64,000 nt of DNA from Azorinus chamasolen (lineage: Eukaryota; Mollusca; Bivalvia; Cardiida; Solecurtidae). Of this stretch, positions 24,961-35,300 are shown in pieces; the first letter of the stretch is position 1; each line of letters opens with the position of its first letter. The position numbers and the translations under genes were made by a program. Location of the stretch: positions 26,471,858 through 26,535,857 of the forward strand of contig OY755242.1 of the NCBI GenBank assembly GCA_963576725.1, in the 5' to 3' direction. The notes under the pieces are model-generated. The model was not told the origin of the DNA, ran no database searches, and saw only the letters and a list, made by a program, of their open reading frames with translations.

Positions 24961-25685
24961 CGCGTTTTATACCTAACCCGGATGTGTTTTATCTAACCTA
25001 TCAAAAACGAAAGTTGTATTTATCTGCACCAACCTGCAAGACAGAACATGGATCTGGCCCGGCGTGGCTGTGCGTAACAGTTTGCAAGGAAGTAAATGCG
25101 TTTAGTAGGTATTTCTGCTGTATAGTGTCTAACAATTTCAGACAGACTCAAATTCTGTAAATGACACACAGGGCTTTTTCTCTCTTAATTGGGAAGGGGC
25201 CTTAGCCTGCTGATTTTGGGAAGAATTATCGCTAAAATTGCTAATTTGGGAAACAAAAAAGCTGGTGTAAGTTTGGATTTTTGGGAAAACTGCATGATTT
25301 TAAAGAAATTTTCAATTGGGAAGGGGCCTTTTAAAGGCCTCTGTTATAGAAGGTGAAACGCCCCTGACACAACTTTGTCAACTAGCTGTACATATAGTAA
25401 CACAGTTACTAATTAATACACTATAGTATTAGTGGGTGATTAGATCAAGCTAGCCCCTTGATTTGATTTTTGCATATTGTCCCTCATTAAGGACATAGTC
25501 GTACAATGTAAGTACTGGCTAGAGGGATCGGAGCCTCGGTTCGGGGTTTACATGGATTGCTTCACTAATGATCCATTGGGTGAGATAACCCATTCATATA
25601 GTTAGGAGGAAAGTACACTTAGAACACCTGGGCTTGACCCTTAAGAGAGTTGTTGTTGCCGTTTTTTCGTGTTGAATATTTGATA
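24961..25685. other. No gene seen
   Basis: An open frame at 24843-25160 has no recognisable domain and its start lies in the 360-bp array. An imperfect direct repeat of AATTGGGAAGGGGCCTT occurs near 25188 and 25313. Confidence 0.45.
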
Positions 25686-25688
25686 AAT

Positions 25689-26179
25689 GTCACAGTAGAA
25701 ATTGCGCTCCAAGACAATCATCGATTCTCCTAGGACAGATTGATCGCAATCTTTCCTAGGACAGACTCTGATCCTAATACATCCTAAGGACAATCGATTA
25801 TTCTACTGGTACAGATTCCTATTACAGTCTGTCCTAGGACAGACTGTAATTCTATTATAAATTTACAATTCTACTGGAAGAATTTATTATTAGTTTTAGA
25901 TATGACACTTTAATTCTTCTTGGAAAATCTACAATTGTACTAGAAGCTAGAATTTATTATTAGTGTTACATATGACACTTTAACTCTACAAAGAAAATCT
26001 ACAATTCTACTGGAAGAATATATTATTTTCAGATCACAAGTCTATATTCAAAACATGACAAACAACACATAATTGTGAATGATTTTAAAAGAGGATCAGA
26101 GTCTGTCCTAGGAGAGATTGCGATTGCAATCTGTCCTAGGAAAATTGGCAATTGTCCTGAATCGCAATTTCTATTGTAA
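25689..26179. mobile_element. Inverted-repeat element with ~85-bp arms
   Basis: The left arm 25691-25775 (TAGAAATTGCG, TCCTAGGACAGATTG, CTAGGACAGACTCTGATCC) is matched in reverse complement by 26093-26177 (GGATCAGAGTCTGTCCTAGG, CAATCTGTCCTAGG, CGCAATTTCTA). The interior holds direct repeats of AATCTACAATT(C/G)TACT(G/A)GAAG. MITE-like, family unknown. Confidence 0.7.
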
Positions 26180-26306
26180 CATACACATAGGATGTTTTTG
26201 CCAACTTTTTGGTATTGGTAAAAGGTACCAGTTTACCGGTATTATAAGTTCATAAGCAAACAGAGCAGACCCTGGTCAGAAGTCTTCTACAGGAGGGGAA
26301 TTATCT

Positions 26307-26558
26307 TACCACATCCAGCACGTCAGCCAGATATTAGCAGATCCTAGTAGATAGCCCCTTGCTGAGTGCTGTTCCAATGCAAAGCTGGTGATGGTCTTCC
26401 GAATTACCCTTGGCCTCAATGACCTACCAGCAGAGAAATTCTTCAATCCTGCCTCCATCAGCACACAAGGCCATACCATTAGATATATACTCCCTTTCTG
26501 CAGCACGAATGTCTACCTGCACTCTTTCTTTCCCTCCGCCATCAGACTGAGGAGTTAG
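26307..26558 (+). pseudogene. Non-LTR retrotransposon reverse transcriptase, C-terminal remnant
   Basis: Read from 26307 in one frame, it gives an in-frame stop at 26352-26354 and then about 67 residues including KLVMVFRITLGLNDLPAE, FFNPASISTQGH and HSFFPSAIRLRS before a stop at 26556-26558. The series LVM-Y/FRI...DLPAEKF..PAS...SFFPSAIR is the typical tail of jockey/CR1/RTE-type LINE reverse transcriptases found in many animals. Only the tail is present and it is broken. The opposite-strand frame of 66 codons is a shadow. Confidence 0.65.
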
Positions 26559-26729
26559 CTATCCAAGCTGACCATGATAAAAGATTGTGTTGAGGCCTCC
26601 AGGAGAAGCCTAGTCCATACATAGTGGGCCTTGTGACTGCAGTTTTTATCGACTTTTATCTGCACTGTATATATCATGCATCGCTCACACAACCTTGTAC
26701 ATACACAGCTGTATGGCATTGCCCCAGAG

Positions 26730-26820
26730 TGAGATCGGTACATTAATGGCAGAAAATGTGATCTGGGTCTGCTCTGTTTGCAAAGGCATGAAAAGGCAAT
26801 TATCAAGGAAAGGGTTATAT
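26730..26820 (+). mobile_element. Family A MITE, right end only
   Basis: GATCTGGGTCTGCTCTGTTTGC is split by the hairpin break at its left. AAAGGCATGAAAAGGC and GGAAAGGGTTA follow. The left arm is missing. Confidence 0.5.
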
Positions 26821-27239
26821 GGATTAGCTTTATAAATTATTAAACTGTGTTTGATGGAGGTTCCATGGAGATTTCAAAGCATTCCTCAGGTAAAGACCTC
26901 AATACAAATTTTGAGATTTATCTTGTAAATAACCATGTTCCCAGGCTATTAAAGACAGGCATCACAATTTGTTTTGTCATATACCATGACATCATTTTAA
27001 ATGTCGTTGATGTTTGTGTCTGTCATATAAATTTTTAAGTTGTGCGTCACTTATTTGGTGCAGAATCATCATTATTTACCACCATATATATACATATCCT
27101 GTATGGATGAATCAAATCAGGATTCCAAATGCATTTATAATGGGTTTGGGATCCCGATTGAGTCAAATCTTTGTTATGCCTTCTATACCAGTCAGAGATA
27201 ACATTTGATTAGGCCCCTAGACCCTTATTTTATGCATTG

Positions 27240-27345
27240 CTTTACCCTCTCCTTTATATAAGCACCTTTTCAGGACTGCAAAATGACTAGACCCAGATCA
27301 GACAGCTCCTATCAGGGTTTGCTCTGATTACTTATGGTATTATAT
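27240..27345 (-). mobile_element. Family A MITE, decayed hairpin
   Basis: ACCCTCTCCTTTATATAAGC leads into GACCCAGATCAGACAGCTCC and TATCAGGGTTTGCTCTGATT. The right arm of the hairpin is largely deleted. Confidence 0.55.
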
Positions 27346-27395
27346 AGCTCTATAGTTTGTGTCTGAATTAAACTATCCTGTGCTCATATGGCATT

Positions 27396-27648
27396 ATAAC
27401 CCTTCTCTTGCTGAATTTTAAAATACATTTCTCCTTCTTTACCCATGCCCTGTTGTACAATTACATATATCTTCACTGTGTACAAGCATTTCGCTGTGCA
27501 ATCACTGCTGTGGAGTGCACTGTTTGTACTGTCAACTTGTGAATAGTGCAGACCCTGATGAGACAGCTCCTGCAGGAGCTGTCTCATCTGGGTCTTCACT
27601 ATTTACAGATAGGTATATTGACGTGAATAGCAAGAGAAGGGTTAGAAT
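27396..27648 (+). mobile_element. Palindromic MITE, family E
   Basis: Ends are TAACCCTTCTCTTGCT and AGCAAGAGAAGGGTTA. The hairpin at 27541-27605 is CCTGATGAGACAGCTCCTG then CAGGAGCTGTCTCATCTGG. Two further copies lie at 47513-47762 and 48103-48352. A GTGCACTGT/ACAGTG segment and the CCCATGCCCTGTTGTA marker are shared with them. Confidence 0.8.
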
Positions 27649-27837
27649 ATAATTATATTAATGATGTCATTAGTTCTCACATAAATATTCAACGGGGAAA
27701 TTAAGGGTTAGTGTATGTCAGCTTCTGATATTTAAATCTAAACCATTGGGAACTGAAGTGAACATTTCACAGCAGATTTAGGTTTCCAACCTATCCCAGT
27801 AGTATTTTATCCGTATTAACCATTTACTCCATATATT

Positions 27838-28620
27838 AGGGGTGTAACAATACATCGAACTATCGAACAATTGTGATAGTTCTCTATCCCAGTTACGCTA
27901 TCGATAGTTATTTCCAATTGACGATAGACTATTGCGATAGTTGCTCTGACTATCGATAGTTTCGCTAGTTCTTTCATATAATTGGCAAACTCAAAGTAAT
28001 AAACCAGCAATGCGTCTTTATCATAGCATTCTATTCCGAAAACGTAAATATATAAACAAGAGCTCGGGTAGATTCAACCCCTAGCTAGAGTGCAGGTGAC
28101 TGCGGTCAATGCGGGACAGTTACTTTCATATTTGATAAAGTGACGAAAAGTATATCTACTGTTTGTTTTAAGAATATCAAATTCATTACAATCTCCTAAA
28201 GATAAGTATTCCAACGAGTACATTACAAAAATGGTTTTGTAAAATTTGTAGTATTAGGCCTCTTAATGCTCACGTTTTAGTCAAACCGTTGTGTTTTCAA
28301 GTGGCGAAGATTGAGTTTGTTAAAAACAAAAGTGGTAAAACACAAGTGGCAAAGCGAGTATTTGGAAATACTAGTACTTCGGACTTTTATTTTAGTAATC
28401 TATTTCTGCCAAATTCATTTTAAATCATTTCCACAAACAGTTTAGTAAGTATTTACAGCAAAGTTTTATCTTACACTATGCAAATTTACATTTACAAGAT
28501 TTCAAATCTTGGCAATAACTATTGCAATAGTATTGCAATAGTTTCCAGCAATAGTATCGCAATAGTACTTTCAGCAATAGCAATAGTATTGCAATAGTCA
28601 AAACTGGCCCCAGTAGTTAG
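27838..28620. mobile_element. hAT-like fragment with TATCGATAGT / CAATAGT repeats
   Basis: It opens with TAGGGGTGTAACAATACATC, close to the CAGGGGTGTAACRATAC ends common in animal hAT elements. Degenerate repeats of CTATCGATAGT follow to 27970, and CAATAGTATTGCAATAGT to 28600. No matching right end is seen, and the middle has no transposase frame. Confidence 0.45.
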
Positions 28621-28868
28621 CTCCACCATATATATACAATTTTCTACACCATTGTAAACAGAGTAGACCTAGATCAGTAGGCTCCTATAGGAGCCTTCTG
28701 ATCAGGGTCTGCTCTGTTTGCTTATGAAATAATATAGATATGATTCTAAAGTTTCTGCCATGGACAAAATTTCCTGTGTTCATATGTCATTGTAAAAATA
28801 AACTAATTAATATTCATGATGTCATTATTTCTTACATTAATATTCATAGATTGAAGGGTAAAGGGTTA
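28614..28868 (-). mobile_element. Palindromic MITE, family A (A2 body)
   Basis: The hairpin at 28655-28722 has CTAGATCAGTAGGCTCCTAT and AGGAGCCTTCTGATCAGGGT, then CTGCTCTGTTTGC. The right body has ATTCATGATGTCATTATTTC and ends TAAAGGGTTAA. Confidence 0.7.
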
Positions 28869-28911
28869 AAGTCTTTACCACCATGTATTGAGAGTTCTAT
28901 AAGCCATTGCT

Positions 28912-29161
28912 TTAACCCTTTCCCTGTTCTATGTTTATTACAAATTTCAATACCTACTGAATATTCATAGATAAAATGATTATAACGAAATATGGAAGAT
29001 GGAAAATTGTGGCCATTTTAGAAAGTAAAGACTCAGATCTTTGAAATTCTATTAGCAAACAGAGTAGACCCTGATCAGACGGCTCCTCTAGGAGCCGTCT
29101 GATCTGGGTCTACTCTGTTTGCAAATGCGTGAAAACACGTTTATATGAGGGAAAGGGTTAA
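28912..29161 (+). mobile_element. Palindromic MITE, family A (complete)
   Basis: TTAACCCTTTCCCTGTTCTA at the left, GAGGGAAAGGGTTAA at the right. The hairpin at 29052-29124 is CCTGATCAGACGGCTCCTC / GAGGAGCCGTCTGATCTGG with GCAAACAGAGTAGAC outer arms. It is a good reference copy and lies 162 bp upstream of the putative start codon of the PARP gene. Confidence 0.9.
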
Positions 29162-29323
29162 ACAAACCATGAGTCTAAATTTAGGACCACTTGAGTACAT
29201 GTGCGTAAGAAAATTAAATTGTTTCATGATTGATACATTCCTTTACACATGAGTCATGGCATTATTTTTATCCTGTATTATTGTATAAATATCACCAGGG
29301 AAAATTGGTACTGACACTGTAAC

Positions 29324-29407
29324 ATGGCGTCCAATCGGGAGTGTGTGAGCTGTGCCAGTGGTCATATCCATGTTGATGTTGTGAAAGGGGACCTTACAAC
29401 GGAGAAG
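29324..29407 (+). CDS. PARP-like exon 1: start of macrodomain 1
   Basis: It encodes 28 residues ending HIHVDVVKGDLTTEK, the first strand and GD(L/I)T motif of a macrodomain, followed by the donor GTAAGA. I chose ATG 29324 because an in-frame TGA lies 12 bases upstream with no acceptor between. An alternative is that a splice acceptor inside this segment (CTGTGCCAG at 29350-29358) joins it to unseen upstream exons, in which case the first 11-12 residues are not coding. A CACCAG acceptor at 29297 could mark a 5' UTR exon. Confidence 0.65.
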
Positions 29408-32333
29408 GTAAGACCAATTCTGTGCTTCACTGGACCAAACCCTATGTTGTGACCACTCTGTAGAATCATCCATTAGACCTTTTTAAGAGCAGCTGTACTG
29501 TATTTCTCAATCGCACAGTAAGTTGTCACTACTCTGTAGAATGGTCTCCGTGAGACGATTCTAAAGAGTGGGCACAACATTAGGTTTGGTGTAGAAATGA
29601 CAGTTTTAGTATTTAACCCTTTCCGCCATAAATACGCCTTTCTAAGAATTGCCTGTTGAAACGCATTGTGATAAATAGAGCATTTGCTCCTATAGGAGCA
29701 AATGCTCTATTTATCACAATGGTTTCAAACTACAAAATTTTAAAAATAAATCCCTTTCTCTAGTTAATGCTCCTTTTCGGTAGATTTATTCAAAGTGATC
29801 GGGTCTAAAAATAGCCTATAAGGGAAAGGGTTAAATACACACCTTCATGCATTGGTCTGTCTATAAGGGGCAAACATGTTATATCAGAGGCCCATATGAG
29901 ATGCACCAAACCCTATGGTGTGACCACTCACTTGATCTCTTCGAGACAATTCTAAAGAGTGTCACAATATAGGGGTTTGGTGGAGAATTGATGATTTTAG
30001 TATTTGAATACACACCTTTATCTGTTGCTGGATAAATTCTAAATTATGTTGTTGACTATCCTGTATACTCTTAAGTATTCTGACACCTGCTCTGTCCTGT
30101 CTGCAGGTTTGTAAAGCAGAATAAGTCAATTTGGCACCATTTTGATAACGATATATTAGGAACCAAACAGGGCAGACCCTGATCATACTACTCCTTAGGA
30201 GCAGTTTGATCTTGATCTGCACTATTTGCCTAAGTTTGTTTGAAAAGTTATTGTAATTAGGGTAAATGTTTCTTTTTTTCTAAATGTTTATAACTGCTTT
30301 CAGGAGCAGCTATGATCATTTTTGGAAAACCTCTGGTAACAAGTACTCAAAAGAAGTGTGATTCAAGGATTTTATGAGAGATGGTACCTTAACCCAATCC
30401 CTGTTCTATGTTTAATCCAAATTCCAGTACCTCCTGAATATTCATAGACAAAATACTTATAAAGAAATATGGAAGGTGGAACATTAGCCATTTTAGAAAC
30501 TGAAGAAACATCTTTCAAATTTCATGGACAAACAGTGCAAACCCTGATCAGATGGCTCCTGTAGGAGTTGTCTGATCTGGGTCTATTCTGTTTGCAAATG
30601 TGTGAAAACATGTTTATATGAAGGAAAGGGTTAAAGATGCATTATGCCGCGGAAAATGGGCTGTAAGCATTATTTTCATTGTATGTATAGGTGTACAGCT
30701 TCTGGTGTTGATTGATTAATACATAAAAAGCATAATGCGCATTTTACGTATTAATCAATCAACACCAGAAGGACAGGATATATTTTTTCAGCTAAATATT
30801 ATCACTATCAGAATACTGCTTAAAGAAAGGAGCCTCCTTTTTAGCTCCACTTTTTCAAAAAGTGGAGGTATTGTCATGACCCTCTCGTCGGCGTCGGTGT
30901 CAGCGTCGGCGTCGGCGTTGGTTAACCTTTTTGTTAAGGTCCTTTTCTCAGAAACCATCAAAGATATTGGGTTCATATTTGGTATGTATGTTTACTATCA
31001 CAAGAGGAACCCATTTCACAAGAGTAGGTAACTCTAAAATTAATTTTGCCATAGTTATGCCCCTTTTTCGACTTAGAATTTTCATTGTTGGTTAAGTTTT
31101 ATGTTCAGGTCCATGTCTCAGAAACTGTCAAAGATATTTGGTTCATCTTTGGTATACATATTAACTATGACAAGAGGAACCCATTTCACAAGGGTAGGTA
31201 ACCCTAAAATTAATTTTGCCATAGTTATACCCCTTTTTCGACTTATAATTTTCATTGTTGGTTAAGTTTTATGTTCAGGTCCATGTCTCAGAAACTGTCA
31301 AAGATATTTGGTTCATCTTTGGTATACATACTAACTATTACAAGGGGGACCCATTTCACAAGGGTAGGTAACCCTAAAGTTAATTTTGCTGTTGTTATCT
31401 CCCCTTTCTGACTTAGACTTCCACTACACTATCCAGCACTAAAGAAAGTGGAGCGCGCTGTCTGCGGACAGCTCTTGTTTTAAATGGGGATTTTGTACGG
31501 AAATCAGGGGACATCGTCACTCCAATTCTATTTTGGAACAACGCTTTGAATATTAACTAGGTTGTTATCACATGTACAATGGCTGACACTGGTTGTTGGC
31601 CTACATATACATAAAATGATTATTTCCGGTATGTAAATTTGAATCTTAAGACAGATTCCAGCCAATTGTGAACGCTGTTCCGTTGGTTTCGGTAGCAATC
31701 CATTTTTCTAATTTTTTCGACACAAACAACCATTTACTAACCATGCTGTTTAGTGTTAAATAGGTGTTAAGGTACATAGATTCCGACTCTGAAGTCAGTT
31801 TGAAGCACAAAATTTGCAGAAATTTGCACAGTATACATATTTAATGCAGAATGAAAGTTATATAGAAAGCGCCTATAGGAACTATCTGCACATTAATTTC
31901 ATTCTGCATAAAACAGTTACCTGCTTTATTGTTTGTATCGGGGTTTTACATTTCTGTAACAGTATTTCAGTCGTACTTACTTTGATCAATATCAATGTGT
32001 ATACATTAACCCATTCTCTCCTACTTTCGCCTTTTTGCGCCTCTGTAAAACTCTTTCTGTTAAAGCATTGTGATAAATAGAGCATTTGCTCCATAGGAGC
32101 AAATGCTCTATTTATCACAATGGTTTTAAAACTATGCAATTCTAAAATTCTCCTTTTCTATAGTTAATGCTCCTTTTCGGTAGATTAATTGGAAGAGTTA
32201 GGGTCTAAAACTAGTCTAGGAGAGAATGAGTTAAGTGGATGCTTTAGAGAGATTCTACTGTATGTGGCCTTAGTGCTGTGTTATGTGTTATTATGATAAT
32301 GTTGATTATTCTAATGATGCTAATTATAATGCT

Positions 32334-32364
<31 letters not shown>

Positions 32365-35300
32365 ATGAAAATGATGATTGTTTTGATGATGATGATGAAG
32401 ATACTGTTGTTGTTGTTGATGATGTTGATAATGACATTGATGATGATTCTGATGATAATGTTGGTGATAGTTATGATAATGATCATCATCATAATGATAC
32501 TGCTGCAGATGATGATGATTATGATAATGTCGATGATTGTTATGGAGGGGATGATGATAATTTTGTTGATGATGATGATGACAATGTTGATGATTATAAT
32601 GATGATGATCCTGATGATAGTGTTTATGATTGTTATGGTGATTACATTTTTACTGCATTGTAGGCTGATGCCATAGTATGTACTGCTACAAAGAACTTGG
32701 ACCTCAGTCGAGGTCGAGTGTCAAAAGCTTTGCTGACAGCTGGTGGCCGTATTTTGCAAGAAGACTGTAACACGGGCTATCCTAAGGGTATTGAGTATGG
32801 ACAAGTAGCTAAAGTAAATGCAGGAAAGTTGACGTGTAAGAGAGTGCTTCTTGTGGCACTTCCAGTTTGGGTGAAGCCAGACAGAGAGCAGAAGGTATAA
32901 AGCCTGTTTCTTATGCAAAAATATTTGGTTTCCCAGTGTTCTACCTTGCCAAGGCCTTTGGGCCTTTCGTCCTTTCCAATTTCACGTGAAGGGCCATGTG
33001 GCCCCTTGTTTTAAAACCAACCCTGGACAGAAAACTGGCTTTCAAATAGTATGATTAAGTCACAGGGGTTAAACATTCTGAAATGTGTCACTTGTCCTGC
33101 ATAATAAACAATAAAGGCCAACCAAAAAAGCAATATAGACAAAGAAGGGAAAAAACATGCAGGATGAGTAGGACAAGTGGAATTGTCAATCCCTGGGTCA
33201 TATTAATTAACCCTTCCCAGTTCTATGTTTATTTCAAATTTCAATACCTACTGAATATTCAAGGACAAAATAGTTATAATGAAATATGGAAAGTGAAACA
33301 TTGTAGCCATTTTAGAAAGTAAAGAAACAGATCTATCAAATTCCAATAGCAAACAGAGCAGACCCTGATCAGACAGCTCCTCTAGGAGCTGTCTGATCTG
33401 GGTCTACTCTGCTTGCAAATGCGTGAAAACATGTTTATATGAGGGAAAGGGTTAACAGAGTTGTCTATTTGCAAATAATTTATTTCAACTATTATATATT
33501 CCACTTAACCCTTTACTCCATGAATATTCATGTCAGAAATAATGCCATCATGAATATTAATTAGATTAATTCTTATAAATGCACATGGACACAGGAAATT
33601 TATGCCATTGTCGAAACTGAGGAATCATATCTATATTGCATGTATGTCATAAGCGAACGGAGCAGACCCTGATCAGATGCCTCCTATAGGAGCTGTCTGA
33701 TCTGGGTCTACTCTGTTTGCAAAGGCGTAGAATGGCATATTTATGGAGTAAAGGGTTAACTGGTCATCACCACAAAAGCCATAATTATTATGATCCAAGG
33801 CTAGAACTTTCTTTTTTTAAATCAGTGATATGAATACGTTTGAAGATGTACCTTTGTAGTTCTTATGAGGCCAGTCTCTTTTGCAAGTCTTGTTAAAAAG
33901 TCCATGCATTTGATTTCCTGTTGATTTGATTTAACCCTTTACCTCATGAGTATTCATATGAAGAAAAATGACCTCAGTTTTAGAATGGCATAAGAACACT
34001 GGAAGTTTTGGCTGCATATAAGCAAACAGAGCAGACTCTGATCAGACTGCAATTTCAGAAGCCTTCAGATCTTGGTCCACTCTGTTTGCATAGCTGTCAA
34101 AGGGCCTCTCTGTCAGGTAATGCTGATCACCTTAGTACTTTATTTTCTAACTTGACATATACAGTAGAACCCCTCTTATGCAACCACTTAATGAATAAAC
34201 ATGGGTGTCTTTATAAGCAAGTGGTTGCTTAATGCAGGACAAAAGTAATGCAGAAAGCTCCTAGAGGAGCTTTCTGCATTACTTTTGTCCTGCATTAAGC
34301 TACCACCTGCATCTAGAACCCAGAATTATACCTCTTTTAGGTGGTCGCATTAGTGGGGTTTTACTGTAGTGTAGATCCTGATAAATAGAGATAAATAGAC
34401 TAACCTTGGTTGACACTGTTTCCAAAGCCCATCAGACACCTCATCTTGTGGCAAGGCTCATTGATATTTCTACATATTTTCAGAGCAACAGATAAACGTG
34501 TATACTCAAATACTAAAATTGTAATTTCTCCACTAAACCCTATGTTGTGACCACTCTTTAGAATCGTCTCAAAGAGTTATTCTTGAAAATGTCTAATTTA
34601 CGCATCTTATCTGGAGATCTGATTTTATTTCAGATTTTGGAGGAGACAATAAACACTTGCCTTCAGATTGCTCATGAGAGTAAACTAAAGTCTATTGCCC
34701 TGCCTGCATTAGGGACTGGACTCTTGAAGTACCCACAAGAGACAGTCGCCCAGATCACCTTACATTGCATAGAGTGTTTTAGCAAGAATTGCCCCAAGTC
34801 ACCCGTGAAGAATGTTATAATTGTTGTCTTTCCTAAGGACACTGCAGCATTTGAGGTGAGTGTTACATCATATGATGTAAGTTTTCAGTTTGTGTATGTC
34901 CTAATTACCATAAACCTTTCCGTAATCAATATCCGTGTAATAAATAATGACATGATGAATATAAATTTATGAGCTGAAATTTTATGCTGTTGTATGAACA
35001 TAGGATGTTTTAACCTAGACAGAAAATGTAGAATAATATCTATGCCCTTTCATAAGGAAACAGAGCAGACCCTGATCAGATGGCTCCTGTAGGAACCATA
35101 TAATCTGGGTCTACACTCTTTGCAAAGGGGTTAAAAAGGTGTGTATCCCTTTCCTCCATAAATGCGTCTTTCTACGCCTATGTAACAGTCACTTCTTGAA
35201 ACCATTGTGATAAATAGAGAATTTGCTCCATAGGAACAAATGCTCTATTTATCACAATTGTTTCTATACTACACAATTGTAACATTTCCTTTTCTCTAGT

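Noticed and set aside
32278..32676. Long Met/Leu/Ile-rich and Asp-rich frames on both strands
   Set aside because: They are translations of the GAT-type trinucleotide tract, which stays open in several frames, and have no start context or conservation signal.
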